From the NCBI RefSeq assembly GCF_000406945.1, contig NZ_KE136354.1, forward strand, positions 2,139,290 to 2,203,289: DNA of 64,000 bases, given 5' to 3'. The first letter of the stretch is position 1, and every line of letters begins with the position of its first letter. Position numbers and translations under genes: made by a program. Below, one piece after another: positions 43,372-52,672 of the stretch. A model generated the notes under the pieces. That model did no database searches. It saw only the letters and a list, made by a program, of their open reading frames with translations, and was not told the DNA's origin. The stretch comes from Enterococcus dispar ATCC 51266. GTDB taxonomy: Bacteria; Bacillota; Bacilli; Lactobacillales; Enterococcaceae.

Positions 43372-44262
43372 TTATAAATTGATGGCTTGGCCACCTGTGA
43401 CGCCATAAATTTGGGCTGTCACATAACTGGCTTCATTTGAAGCTAAAAAGACATAGACAGGCGCAAGTTCTACTGGCTGGCCAGGTCTTTCCAACAAGCT
43501 ATCATCCCCAAAATCTGGTAAATCTTCTTGAGGTTGACCTTCGTCTAATTGTAGCGGGGTCCAAATAGGTCCAGGAGCTACACCATTTACACGAATCCCT
43601 TTTTTGGCTAATTGCTTAGCTAAACTAACAGTAAAACTTGCAATCGCCGCTTTCGTCGCTGCATAATCCATTAAATGTGGACTTGGGTCAAATGCTTGAA
43701 CCGAAGTGGTGGTGATAATGGCACTACCAGCTTTTAAATGCGGTAGCGCCGCTTGCACGATAGCAAACATCGAAATAATATTCACTTGAAACGTATCATA
43801 AACTTGTTGCATTGGCATTTTTTCAATATCTTTTTCGTAGATTTGCTGTGCCGCATTTAAAACCAAAGTATCCAATCCTCCCAGGTCGGCCACAGCTTTT
43901 GCAATAATTTTTGCTGGAGCATTTTTATCCCGCAAATCATATGGCAGTAAGGTGATTTTTCGCCCAGCTTTTTTGACATAGGAAACAACTTCTTCAGCAT
44001 CTTTTTCTTCCCCAGGGAGAAAATGCAGCGCAATATCTGCTCCCTCACGTGCGTAAGCAATCGCGGCTGCACGCCCGATACCTGAGTCTGCACCTGTGAT
44101 TAAAACGCGACGATTCAATAAGCGGGCATGTCCAACATAGCTTTCTTCACCACAGTCGGGTTTTTCAGGCATATTCTTTTGCGTAGCAGGCGTCTTTTGA
44201 TTATCAGCAGCTGTTTTACTAGAATAAATCAAACGTGGATCTTTTAAGTTAGGTTCTTGCAT
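43372..44262 (-). CDS. Short-chain dehydrogenase/reductase (YghA/general-stress type)
   Basis: A 296-residue NAD(P)-dependent oxidoreductase. The N-terminal 45 residues (MQEPNLKDPRLIYSSK and onward) are the extension typical of the YghA/GsP39 group. The Rossmann motif is TGADSGIGRAAA, with NAAQQ for the cofactor, Ser in TTTSVQ and the catalytic YAATK. ATG at 44262 has GGAGGG seven bases ahead. The substrate is not known; members are induced by general or osmotic stress. Monocistronic, located after the terminator that ends the tldR/guide-RNA region. Confidence 0.88.
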   Translation of the reverse strand: MQEPNLKDPRLIYSSKTAADNQKTPATQKNMPEKPDCGEESYVGHARLLNRRVLITGADSGIGRAAAIAYAREGADIALHFLPGEEKDAEEVVSYVKKAGRKITLLPYDLRDKNAPAKIIAKAVADLGGLDTLVLNAAQQIYEKDIEKMPMQQVYDTFQVNIISMFAIVQAALPHLKAGSAIITTTSVQAFDPSPHLMDYAATKAAIASFTVSLAKQLAKKGIRVNGVAPGPIWTPLQLDEGQPQEDLPDFGDDSLLERPGQPVELAPVYVFLASNEASYVTAQIYGVTGGQAINL

Positions 44263-44375
44263 GTGTGTCCCTCCTTTTTCTTCCATATAAAAAGGATACG
44301 ATACATTGCTATTTTTTTGAAATGATAAGCGGTTACAAATATTTCAGACTAGATTTGCCTTTTTATAAGCAAAAT

Positions 44376-44419
44376 AAAAAGCCCTAAGCCAAGGTCTTCT
44401 CCCTTGTATTAGAGCTTTT
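44376..44419 (-). terminator. Terminator closing the oppF-tldR-guide RNA region
   Basis: On the minus strand AAAAGC, CTAA and CAAGG pair with CCTTG, TTAG and GCTTTTT through small internal loops, ending in a T-rich run. It lies about 225-270 bases after the tldR stop and before the SDR gene. Confidence 0.72.
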
Positions 44420-44420
44420 A

Positions 44421-44645
44421 TTGCTTCTTTAAAAGAAGCCGGAATGGTTAATCATAATTAGTGAGCGGATTCCTAGAAACAAAAGTGTCAACACTTTTTA
44501 TATACCCAAGGCGAACCCTGGAGCTCCTTCCAGTTTTACAAAAATAGTTATTCTTTTTGTAACGTATTTCGCTGGCAAACACTTGATTAAATCAGTTTAA
44601 ATCAATTCATTATAAAGAAAGTGCGCTAGAATTCCTGTGCCAGTT
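44421..44645 (-). ncRNA. Candidate TldR guide RNA (omega-RNA-like) with guide at its 3' end
   Basis: The 225 bases after tldR have no ORF but a chain of hairpins on the minus strand: TTACAAAAA/TTTTTGTAA (44562-44536), CCAGGG-TTCG-CCTTGG with a UUCG tetraloop (44521-44506), and AAAAGTG-TTGA-CACTTTT (44498-44481). TnpB guide RNAs are encoded exactly here, overlapping or following the 3' end of the gene, with the guide just after the last scaffold hairpin. The guide would then start near 44480 and read toward 44460 (GTTTCTAGGAATCCGCTC). A further hairpin (44439-44423) and a terminator follow. Scaffold boundaries and guide start are inferred, not demonstrated. I found no convincing target by eye in this window. 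Confidence 0.5.
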
Positions 44646-45746
44646 TTATTTTCCATTAGTAGGACAAATAAAAACCAGCTCTTTTTCATACCACTCGGCC
44701 TTATATTTTAATTTTAAAAGCAACCGATTCCAATCACTTAAAGTAAAATTATCCTCAAAACTTGGGAAAACAGTGGTGTGTTTACTTTTTTTTACGGTTT
44801 TAGCCGCTTTGCTTTCTTTATTCTCCCGCAATTCTGGCGGTTTTGTGATAATAATACAATCAAACTGACGCAAAAGAGCAATAGAAAGTTGTTCGGTGAA
44901 ATCCTCTTTTTGTTTCAGCTTGTGAATATACAATTGTTGCACCTGGGATTTTTGCTTTTGATAGTTTTTCGCTTGTTCTAGTTTAGCATTGCGGCGTTGC
45001 GCACTCTTAGCCCGACAACTAAGTCGGCGTTGCGCTTTTTTTAGTTTTTCTAGAACTTGGGTTTGGCAAAAGGTGGGTATCCCCACAATAGGTTTATTCG
45101 TCACCACCAAGCCTGTTGGATCGTAGGCAATTTCAATTTCACTGCCCGTTTTGGGTAATGCCGGAATGTCTTCTTCACATAATAAAGAAACATAAAATTC
45201 TTGCCGATTTTTAGCTGAAATAGTTGCTGAACGAATTTTCCCTGCAACGCTGCGATGTTGATGCACTAAAACTTTGCTTTTTAACTTAGGAAGCTTCAAA
45301 CCGTCTTCTGCTAGGTAAATAGTATGTCCTTGATTATTCGTCGTATACGACTGCCAAGCACTTTTCTTACTTTTTAACTTGGGATAACTGGCACGACCGC
45401 GATAATAATTTTGAAAAGCTTTTTCCAAATTACGCTGTGCATTAGCCAAAGCTAAGCTATCTGTTGCTTTTAAAAAAGGATAATCTTTTTTTAACTTAGC
45501 TGGCGTCATCTTCTGTTTTTGTAAACGTGCTGAAGTACGTTCTTCAACAGTTTTGCCACTTTCTTGCTGTCGTAGTGTTAACAGCATATTATACGTAAAA
45601 CGAACGCAGCCAAAAGTCTGAATAAAAAAATGTTTTTGGGCTTCGTCAGGATAAAGCGCAAATCTATAAGCCTTTAATGTCTTAATTGGTACCTGCCTCC
45701 CCTCACTGATTATTCCTTCAGTTGTGGCGGCTTTTCGTAGGAACAT
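44646..45746 (-). CDS. tldR: TldR: TnpB-like nuclease-dead RNA-guided repressor, oppF-associated
   Basis: A 366-residue homologue of IS605-family TnpB. The N-terminal domain (LKAYRFALYPDEAQ, FTYNMLLTLRQQ), PKLKSKKSAWQSYTTNNQG and the late LKYKAEWYEKELV segment are plain TnpB signatures. The nuclease is lost: where TnpB has GIDLGLKD the gapless match is EIAYDPTG, placing Ala207 at the catalytic Asp; the IEDL glutamate becomes Thr301 in IITKPPE; and the protein stops just after KAEWYEKELV, removing the zinc finger and third Asp. No tnpA or transposon ends are visible. Loss of all three residues with an otherwise intact frame fits the TldRs reported downstream of oppF in Enterococcus, which repress promoters using a guide RNA. 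Start at 45746 is uncertain; a more internal, non-ATG start is possible. Known enterococcal cases suggest control of oligopeptide transport. Confidence 0.85.
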   Translation of the reverse strand: MFLRKAATTEGIISEGRQVPIKTLKAYRFALYPDEAQKHFFIQTFGCVRFTYNMLLTLRQQESGKTVEERTSARLQKQKMTPAKLKKDYPFLKATDSLALANAQRNLEKAFQNYYRGRASYPKLKSKKSAWQSYTTNNQGHTIYLAEDGLKLPKLKSKVLVHQHRSVAGKIRSATISAKNRQEFYVSLLCEEDIPALPKTGSEIEIAYDPTGLVVTNKPIVGIPTFCQTQVLEKLKKAQRRLSCRAKSAQRRNAKLEQAKNYQKQKSQVQQLYIHKLKQKEDFTEQLSIALLRQFDCIIITKPPELRENKESKAAKTVKKSKHTTVFPSFEDNFTLSDWNRLLLKLKYKAEWYEKELVFICPTNGK

Positions 45747-45927
45747 TCCCCTTGCCCTACTTAACCTGACCTAACAAATTTTCTCATCTTACAAAAATAC
45801 TTTCTAAATTCATTAGTACGAGATTTAAGCTAGCATTTATATCGGTTTCGTAAATTTTTTGAAATTTTGACTTATCCCCAAAGAACACAAAGGAAAACGT
45901 TAACCCTCCTACAAAGCTCTTTTTTAT

Positions 45928-46887
45928 CTAAAAAGCAGCTTCAACTTGGCCTTGTGTTAATTTCCGCTGTAATTTTTCTTTAAAAAGCGGAATTTCATCT
46001 TCTGAACAATACACATAATGTCCTTCAGCAATTTCGTGCATTCCCCTTTGTTTTCCGTCATCTGGTTGGGGTTGATACTTGATGCGTTTACGATTACGTT
46101 CGTGATCTGGATCAGGTAATGGGATTGCTGACAAAAGACTTTCTGTGTAAGGATGAACACCATAATTATAAATGGCATCGCTCGTTCCGACTTCTAATAA
46201 TTTACCTAAATGCATAACCCCAATCCGATCACTGATATGTTTCACCATAGATAAATCATGGGCAATAAATAGATATGTTAAATTTTGCTGTTCCTGTAAG
46301 TCTTGTAACAAATTAACAACTTGTGCTTGAATGGAAACATCCAAAGCCGAAATTGGCTCATCACAAATAATAAATTTTGGTTTTACCGCTAAAGCACGGG
46401 CAATACCAATCCGTTGTCGCTGCCCACCGGAGAACTCGTGAGGATAACGGGTGCCATGACTGGGATTTAAACCAACTGTTTCCAATAACTCATCCACGCA
46501 GGCATTGCGTTCTTTTTCATCTTGCGCAAGCCCGTTTATATCAATTCCTTCTGCAATAATATCCCGCACTTTCATACGAGGATTTAAAGAAGCATAAGGA
46601 TCTTGAAAAATCATTTGTACGTCGCGCCGAAATTCTTTTAAACCTTCTTTGCCTTTAATTTTCATTACATCTTGACCATCAAAGTCGATTTCTCCGCCAG
46701 TAGGTGTGTTTAAACGGATAATCGTCCGCCCGGTTGTTGATTTGCCACTACCGGATTCTCCCACTAAGCCAAAGGTTTCACCTTCGTAGATGTGAAAGCT
46801 AATATCATCTACTGCTTTGACTTCATCTTTACGCCCCACATTGAAGTATTGCTTCAAATGATTTACGTTTAACAAAACTTTTTTCAC
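45928..46887 (-). CDS. oppF: Oligopeptide ABC transporter ATP-binding protein OppF
   Basis: One of two ATPases energising peptide import. 319 residues; Walker A GESGSGKS (43-50), ABC signature [15 protein letters not shown], Walker [13 protein letters not shown], switch FIAHDL and the C-terminal [12 protein letters not shown] typical of OppD/F. Thirteen bases after oppD. It is followed by tldR 181 bases later, the diagnostic neighbourhood. Confidence 0.94.
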   Translation of the reverse strand: MKKVLLNVNHLKQYFNVGRKDEVKAVDDISFHIYEGETFGLVGESGSGKSTTGRTIIRLNTPTGGEIDFDGQDVMKIKGKEGLKEFRRDVQMIFQDPYASLNPRMKVRDIIAEGIDINGLAQDEKERNACVDELLETVGLNPSHGTRYPHEFSGGQRQRIGIARALAVKPKFIICDEPISALDVSIQAQVVNLLQDLQEQQNLTYLFIAHDLSMVKHISDRIGVMHLGKLLEVGTSDAIYNYGVHPYTESLLSAIPLPDPDHERNRKRIKYQPQPDDGKQRGMHEIAEGHYVYCSEDEIPLFKEKLQRKLTQGQVEAAF

Positions 46888-46899
46888 GCGGCTACCTCC

Positions 46900-47949
46900 T
46901 TAGGCATTTTGTTTTTCTTTGAAAATTTCCCAACGACGGACAATCTCTGCCGGTGGTGTTACTTTAGGAGCTTGTGGTGCCAATAGCCAGGTGGCCGCCT
47001 TATGCGTTTGGGAAACTTCAAAGTAAGGCGGTGCTTGCTCCGTATCAATTTTCAAAGCAAATTCATTTCGAGGATAAAAAGCGTCCCCTGTTGGTGGTTG
47101 TAGTAAATCTGGTGGTGAACCAGGGATGGCATATAAGCGCTCTTCATCCCCTTCTAAAGTCGGCATTGAACCCAGTAACCCCCATGTATACGGATGCTGT
47201 GGATTATAAAAAATTTCTTCTGCCGTTCCGACTTCCACAATCCGTCCACCATACATTACAGCCACCCGATCGGCTACGTTTGCTACCACGCCTAAATCGT
47301 GGGTGATAAAAATAATTGAGGTATTAATTTTTTTCTGAATATCTTTCATTAATTCCAAAATTTGAGCTTGGATTGTGACGTCTAAAGCTGTTGTTGGTTC
47401 ATCCGCAATAAGAACTTCCGGGTAACAAATAAGCGCAATAGCAATCACTATCCGTTGCCGTTGCCCACCAGAAAATTGATGAGGATAGTTTTTCAAACGT
47501 TTTTCGGCATTCGGAATACCCACTAAATTTAATAATTCTAATGCAGAAGCCAATGCTTCTTTTTTAGAGACTTTATTGTGAATAATCAAAGACTCTGCAA
47601 CTTGTTTGCCAATAGGCATCGTCGGATCTAAGGAAGTCATAGGATCTTGAAAAATCATAGCGATTTCCTTACCCCGAATTTTTTGCATTTCTTTTTCCGT
47701 TTTTTTGACAATATCGGAATTTTTAAAAAGAATCTCCCCGTTATCGATATTTGCATTACTTGCTAGAAGTCCCATAATACTGCGAGTGGTTACCGATTTA
47801 CCAGAACCAGATTCCCCCACAATCGCCAGCGTCTCTCCTTTATAAAGGTCAAAACTAACATTGCGAATTGCGCGAACAGTTCCCGCATAAGTATCAAAGG
47901 AGATTTCCAAGTCTTTAACTTCTAATACTTTTTCTGGCATCATCATCAC
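46900..47949 (-). CDS. oppD: Oligopeptide ABC transporter ATP-binding protein OppD
   Basis: Second ATPase of the Opp importer, 349 residues, with [44 protein letters not shown] and the C-terminal oligopeptide motif HPYTWGLLGSMP. The start region is a run of ATG codons; the frame overlaps the oppC stop by four bases (coupled translation). Its precise first codon among the four ATGs is unclear. Confidence 0.94.
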   Translation of the reverse strand: MMMMPEKVLEVKDLEISFDTYAGTVRAIRNVSFDLYKGETLAIVGESGSGKSVTTRSIMGLLASNANIDNGEILFKNSDIVKKTEKEMQKIRGKEIAMIFQDPMTSLDPTMPIGKQVAESLIIHNKVSKKEALASALELLNLVGIPNAEKRLKNYPHQFSGGQRQRIVIAIALICYPEVLIADEPTTALDVTIQAQILELMKDIQKKINTSIIFITHDLGVVANVADRVAVMYGGRIVEVGTAEEIFYNPQHPYTWGLLGSMPTLEGDEERLYAIPGSPPDLLQPPTGDAFYPRNEFALKIDTEQAPPYFEVSQTHKAATWLLAPQAPKVTPPAEIVRRWEIFKEKQNA

Positions 47950-48989
47950 TCTTTCATTTTCGGATCAAAGGCATCACGAAGACCATCAGCTAATAAGTTG
48001 AAGGCAATCATGATGACTGACAACGTAACTGCTGGTACCCACAACAGGTAAGGCAGATATTGGAAGGTTTTGTAACCATCGCTTAACATTGTACCTAATG
48101 AAGCATTCGGCGGTGTCAAACCTAAGCCAATGAAGCTCAAGAAAGCTTCAAAGAAAATCGCCGTTGGAATACTAAACATCATCTGTACAATAATAACACT
48201 GGAGATATTGGGTAAAATATGTTTAAAGGCAATTTTGAAATTACTTTCGCCTAACGTTTGAGCAGCCAAAACAAATTCTTGATCTTTTAATTTTAATGTT
48301 TGCGCCCGCACAATCCGCGCCATTGGAATCCAGTTGGTGATTGCCATAGCTGCGATGATCGACGGGATCCCTGGTTCAAAAACAACCAACATTAAAATCA
48401 TTACGACTAAATTGGGAATACCTGAAAGAATTTCCAAAATTCGTTGCATCAAAGTGTCGACAGTGCCACCTTTTAAACCGGAAATTAAACCGTAAGTAAC
48501 ACCAAAAATAATATCAAACATCGCTGCAATAAAGGCAATCAATAATGAAACTCGTGTCCCCATCAGCAGACGACTCAAAACATCACGACCTAAGCCGTCA
48601 GTACCAAAATAATAATTTAAATTATCCGGGACATTTGCCGCTGCATATTTATCAACCAATTGTCCGCCCACCATCGCTTTTCCGTTTAAACCATTGATAT
48701 TAATCCCAGGAATGCGAGGCGGTAAATTCATGTAAGCAACATTTTGTTTGGTTGGATTATGAGGTGAAAAGAGAATCGAAATAATGGAGACAAAAATAAT
48801 CACTACCAAAATGGCCATACATATTACTGCTGCTTTATTTTTTCTCAGGCGCCGCCAAGAGTCTTGTAAGAAAGTCAAAGACGGCGCAGCGATCATTTCT
48901 CGTTCTTTAATGGTACTGCCGTGGTACAACTCAAATTCTGACGCTGGGATTTTGGCAATCGTATCGTATTTAGGTTTTACATTTTCCAT
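47946..48989 (-). CDS. oppC: Oligopeptide ABC transporter permease OppC
   Basis: A 347-residue permease with a cytoplasmic N-terminus, a first helix near residue 50, a large external loop (FSPHNPTKQNVAYMNLPPR and YYFGTDGLGRDVLSRLL, the typical OppC motif) and an EAA-type loop VLAAQTLGESNFKIAFKHILPN. The ATG overlaps the oppB stop (TAATG). Confidence 0.94.
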   Translation of the reverse strand: MENVKPKYDTIAKIPASEFELYHGSTIKEREMIAAPSLTFLQDSWRRLRKNKAAVICMAILVVIIFVSIISILFSPHNPTKQNVAYMNLPPRIPGININGLNGKAMVGGQLVDKYAAANVPDNLNYYFGTDGLGRDVLSRLLMGTRVSLLIAFIAAMFDIIFGVTYGLISGLKGGTVDTLMQRILEILSGIPNLVVMILMLVVFEPGIPSIIAAMAITNWIPMARIVRAQTLKLKDQEFVLAAQTLGESNFKIAFKHILPNISSVIIVQMMFSIPTAIFFEAFLSFIGLGLTPPNASLGTMLSDGYKTFQYLPYLLWVPAVTLSVIMIAFNLLADGLRDAFDPKMKE

Positions 48990-49930
48990 TAGCCTTTACT
49001 CCCTCCTGACACGCGGATTCGTGGATCAACAATACCGTATAATAAATCAACAACCAAAATGACGATGATTAACATTGCCGAATACAAAACTGTTACCGCC
49101 ATAATTGTAGGATAGTCATTAGTGGTAATTGATTTTACAAATTGCTCTCCTATACCAGGAATAGCAAAAATATTTTCAACTACCAAAGAACCTGTCATTA
49201 ATGCTACTGCCAAAGGACCTAATAAGGTCATTAATGGGATTAGACTATTTCGCAAACCGTGCTTAAAGGCAATTTCCCAACGGCTTAGACCTTTTGCACG
49301 TGCTAATTCTACATAATCACTATGCATAACCTCTACCATTTCCGTTCGAATAAATCGAGCCGAGTCAGCCAAAGGCGACATCGCCAGTGCGATAGTTGGC
49401 AAAATGGTATAAGCAAAACCTTCCCATTTGGCGATTGGTAAAATGTGTAATTTTATTGCAAAAACATATTGTAGTAAAACAGCAAAGACGAAGTTGGGAA
49501 TAGAGCGACCTAAAATTGCAATTAAAGTAGCTAACGTATCCACCCATGTATTTTGTTTCATAGCAGAAATTGTCCCTAAAATAATTCCAATTAAAGTCCC
49601 CAGTAAAATTGCCTGTATCCCTAACTGTAAAGAAGGCCCCACGCGACCAGCCAATAACGCGGCCACTGGTTGATTCTTAAATTGAAACGAAATTCCAAAA
49701 TCACCTTGAAGTAAATTTTTCAGATAGGTTCCATATTGCACAATAACTGGTTTATCCAAACCCATTTGTTTGTTTAGCAACGCAATTTGATCTGGGCTCA
49801 AACGTTCCGCGTTGGTATACGGCGTCCCTGGTAACATTTTTGATAAAAAGAATGTGATCGTTGCAATCAACCACAGCGTTACCAGCATAAAAAACAACCT
49901 TTTTAGAAAATATTTGAGAAAGTCATTCAA
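48989..49930 (-). CDS. oppB: Oligopeptide ABC transporter permease OppB
   Basis: A 313-residue permease with FLSKMLPGTPY near residue 30 and EAA loop VELARAKGLSRWEIAFKHGLRN, as in OppB/DppB. The open frame starts earlier (49981), but AGGAGG lies eight bases before a TTG at 49930, and the upstream part looks non-coding. First gene of oppBCDF; the cognate oppA is upstream beyond a gene on the opposite strand. Confidence 0.92.
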   Translation of the reverse strand: MNDFLKYFLKRLFFMLVTLWLIATITFFLSKMLPGTPYTNAERLSPDQIALLNKQMGLDKPVIVQYGTYLKNLLQGDFGISFQFKNQPVAALLAGRVGPSLQLGIQAILLGTLIGIILGTISAMKQNTWVDTLATLIAILGRSIPNFVFAVLLQYVFAIKLHILPIAKWEGFAYTILPTIALAMSPLADSARFIRTEMVEVMHSDYVELARAKGLSRWEIAFKHGLRNSLIPLMTLLGPLAVALMTGSLVVENIFAIPGIGEQFVKSITTNDYPTIMAVTVLYSAMLIIVILVVDLLYGIVDPRIRVSGGSKG

Positions 49931-50128
49931 ATTATTTCTCCTCCTAATAAATAAAAAATGCAGTAACAAAAACGTGTACAATCCAAATTAATCAACAATT
50001 TATTTTTCTTTCAGAAGCAAATTTAATTTCACTAAAGCGATAAAACCAAGGTATGATACTTTGCTGCCATTTTGAAAACTCTTTTGACTTTGGCAAATGG
50101 ATTCGCTAAAGTAAAAGAAAAGCTTTGA

Positions 50129-50160
50129 AAACTTGAATTGCTCTTAAGCAATAAGACGCC
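50129..50160. repeat. Left-arm fragment of the palindromic repeat family (element H)
   Basis: AAGCTTTGAAAACTTGAATT followed by GCTCTTAAGCAATAAGA resembles the left arm of the element at 10195-10305. No right arm is visible. It lies between oppB and the DUF3899 gene. Confidence 0.45.
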
Positions 50161-50198
50161 ATCTGACAAGTTGAAAAAGGATAAACAAGGAGTTTACT

Positions 50199-50540
50199 AT
50201 GAAAAAATATCGTCCCTATTTTATTTCCATTCTTATCTTCGGTATCGCCATCATTTGGGGGCTTGTTAAAAATAATTTAAGTCTTCTAACGTTATCTGAC
50301 ACCCTCTTCATGCTGGGATTACCTTTTTTGATTGTCGGCATCTTGTTATGGGTTTTTTCCTCTGGCTTCTTCGATACTTTTCAAAGATCCATGCATGAAG
50401 CGCTGGGAAGAAAGCAAAAGAAAAAAGCTAACTATACGCCTTTATCACAAGTTGGCGATGGCGTGTATGGCTTCTGGTTGAAAATTGCCGGCGTGATTTT
50501 CGTCTTATCGCTGATTTTTTTGATGCTAAATAACTTTTAA
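50199..50540 (+). CDS. DUF3899-like membrane protein
   Basis: A 113-residue protein with three membrane helices (FISILIFGIAIIWGLVK, LFMLGLPFLIVGILLWVF, WLKIAGVIFVLSLIFLML) and a basic loop (RKQKKKANYTPLS). It resembles DUF3899 proteins, function unknown. AAGGAG seven bases before the ATG. It lies on the opposite strand between oppA and oppBCDF, interrupting the opp gene cluster and ending in its own terminator. Confidence 0.72.
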   Translation: MKKYRPYFISILIFGIAIIWGLVKNNLSLLTLSDTLFMLGLPFLIVGILLWVFSSGFFDTFQRSMHEALGRKQKKKANYTPLSQVGDGVYGFWLKIAGVIFVLSLIFLMLNNF

Positions 50541-50593
50541 TAATTATTAATTTCTAAAACACCAATCACCTTCTAAAAATAAGCAAATAGTTG

Positions 50594-50625
50594 CAAGAGG
50601 CTGGCAGTGCCAGCCTCTTTTTACT
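50594..50625 (+). terminator. Terminator of the DUF3899 gene
   Basis: AGAGGCTGG pairs with CCAGCCTCT around a short loop, followed by TTTTTAC. Confidence 0.88.
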
Positions 50626-50673
50626 ATTTAATCATTTGATGATGTTTTAAGTGTTTGTTTTTTGTTGTGCTTA

Positions 50674-52347
50674 TTATTCTGTTACATACGTCCATTTGTA
50701 ATCCCATGAAGCACCGGCAGCGTGGTGTACGATACCTTTTACTTTCGGATTAATCATGTGGCCTTCTGCCTTTTGGTAAACACCAATTACCCCAGCAGTT
50801 GAGCTGATAATTTTATCTGCTTCTTGTAAGTTTTCCCAACGTTTAACCGGATCACCCGCATTTGTTGTGTTAGACTCTTTGACTACTTTGTCATAGTCTG
50901 CATTTGACCATTGACCGCGGTTATAAGAATTACCTGTAACAAACAAGTCTGTGAAGCTTGATGGATCAGAATAATCAGCACCCCATCCACCTAATACCAT
51001 ATCGAATTCACCATTATTTGAACGGTCAAGACGAACAGAAAACGGTACTGGTGTTGGTTTAATTTTGATACCCTCCAACGTTTCTTCCAATGTACTTTGC
51101 AAGTACTCTAGCACTTTTTTGGTGCCGTCATCGTCAGAAGCCACGATATCAAAAGTAAAACTGTCTTTACCCAGTGCTTTTTTCGCTTTTTCCCAATGAT
51201 CTTTGGCTTTTTTCTTATCAAAACTTACCAAATCACCAGCTTCTTTAGTGAAATCTTCATTGGTTTTAGGATTTTTAGACATATCCGATGGAATTAAACC
51301 AGTCGAGGCAACAGAACCGTCCCCTAATACTGAATTTACAATTGCATTTCGGTCAATCGCGTACGAAATTGCTAGACGTAAATCTTCATTCATAAATGGT
51401 GAATCTTTTTTCCGTTGATTCAATTCAATGTATGAAGTTCGCGCTTCTTTTACAGATTGGAAAGCTTCTTGATTTGCATTTTGTTGTGCTAATTCACCAC
51501 TTAAAATTGCATCATCTGTTTGGCCGTCATTGAATAAATTCAAACCTGTTGAAGATTCTTTTACAACACTAACTTTAACAGAATCTAATTTCACTGTATC
51601 TTTATCCCAATACGTATCATTTTTCTTATATTCCCACTCTGTATCTGTTCCCGGACCATCAAACCCTGCTAAAACAAAAGGTCCGTTATAAACTGACTGA
51701 TCAGATTTTGTTGCAAATTTGTCGCCATTTTTTTCAACAACTTTTTGCGGTTGCGGGAAGAATGAAGGGAAAGCAAATAAATAATCCATGTAAGGTGTAG
51801 GACGTGTTAACGTAATTTCTAATTCGTAATCGTTAACTGCTTTAATCCCTAATTCAGATTTATCTTTTTTTCCGGCTGTAATTTCAGCTGCATTTACTAC
51901 TGGTTCATAAAGATATGCGTACTCTGAAGCGGTTTTTGAATCCACTGTCCGTTGCCAACCAAAAACATAATCAGATGCTTTAACAGGTTCCCCGTCAGAC
52001 CATTTTGCATCTTCTCTTAATTTAATTGTATATTTCAAACCATCTTCACTAACCTTCGCTTCTTCAGCGGCGCCTGCTGGAACTGGCTTGCTATCTTTGT
52101 CTAACCGATAAATTCCTTCGTAAACATTGTTTAACGCAGTGAAACTAATCGTGTCTGTTGCAAGTGATAAATCAGCACTTGGCATTTCTTGTAAGACAGA
52201 TACTCTAAACTCTTGTTTGTCCGCTTCTTTACCAGAACCGCCTGCAGCACTGCTGCCATCTGTTGTGCCGCCGTTACTGCCGCATGCTGATAACACAACA
52301 CCGCAGACAGCAATAACACCGAATAATGATGTCTTTTTCATTTTCAT
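50674..52347 (-). CDS. oppA: Oligopeptide-binding lipoprotein OppA (copy 1)
   Basis: A 557-residue family 5 substrate-binding lipoprotein. Signal peptide with lipobox VVLSACG, then an acidic Ser/Gly linker, and the fold with EGIYRLDKDSKPVPAGAAEE, YTIKLREDAKWSDGEPV and DMVLGGWGADYSDPSSF. GGGG precedes the ATG. It is transcribed toward oppBCDF but separated from it by a gene on the other strand, so it has a separate promoter in the AT-rich region upstream. Similar over its length to the second copy at 53908-55557. A possible target of the local TldR, by analogy only. Confidence 0.92.
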   Translation of the reverse strand: MKMKKTSLFGVIAVCGVVLSACGSNGGTTDGSSAAGGSGKEADKQEFRVSVLQEMPSADLSLATDTISFTALNNVYEGIYRLDKDSKPVPAGAAEEAKVSEDGLKYTIKLREDAKWSDGEPVKASDYVFGWQRTVDSKTASEYAYLYEPVVNAAEITAGKKDKSELGIKAVNDYELEITLTRPTPYMDYLFAFPSFFPQPQKVVEKNGDKFATKSDQSVYNGPFVLAGFDGPGTDTEWEYKKNDTYWDKDTVKLDSVKVSVVKESSTGLNLFNDGQTDDAILSGELAQQNANQEAFQSVKEARTSYIELNQRKKDSPFMNEDLRLAISYAIDRNAIVNSVLGDGSVASTGLIPSDMSKNPKTNEDFTKEAGDLVSFDKKKAKDHWEKAKKALGKDSFTFDIVASDDDGTKKVLEYLQSTLEETLEGIKIKPTPVPFSVRLDRSNNGEFDMVLGGWGADYSDPSSFTDLFVTGNSYNRGQWSNADYDKVVKESNTTNAGDPVKRWENLQEADKIISSTAGVIGVYQKAEGHMINPKVKGIVHHAAGASWDYKWTYVTE

Positions 52348-52672
52348 TCCCTTTACCCCTTGTCTTGTATTGAATTTTCAGAATATTTAACATTTTCTGA
52401 AGTTAACGAAAATTTTAATCAATAATTATTAAAAAAGCAACACTTTATTCATAAAAAAACAAATATATATAAATATTCTGATAATTCAAAAAACAAAGAG
52501 TGATTTATTTGTAAAAAAAATACTCACAATCAAAATTCAGAAAACTAGGATAAAACGCAGATTTTCCATTCAATTTATTTGTAAAATACTTCAAATTAAT
52601 TTGTTTAATTGATTAATAACAAGCGGTTTAAATAAATTGAAAAAGCTATAAAAATTTTCAAAAATAACTAAA
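52348..52672. other. AT-rich upstream region of oppA copy 1
   Basis: About 325 bases of very AT-rich sequence with no ORF. It should hold the oppA promoter and, if the TldR follows the published pattern, could be a target, but I found no exact guide match. A short similarity (TAATTAT then GATTAA) is probably chance. Confidence 0.5.

Noticed and set aside
44421-45800. Complete IS200/IS605 insertion sequence
   Set aside because: No TnpA gene, no recognisable left and right ends. Only the TnpB-like frame is present and it is clearly non-catalytic.
52385-52440. Possible target for the candidate guide in the oppA leader (TAATTAT then GATTAA)
   Set aside because: The match needs a one-base gap, is all A/T and lies in very AT-rich DNA, so it is expected by chance.
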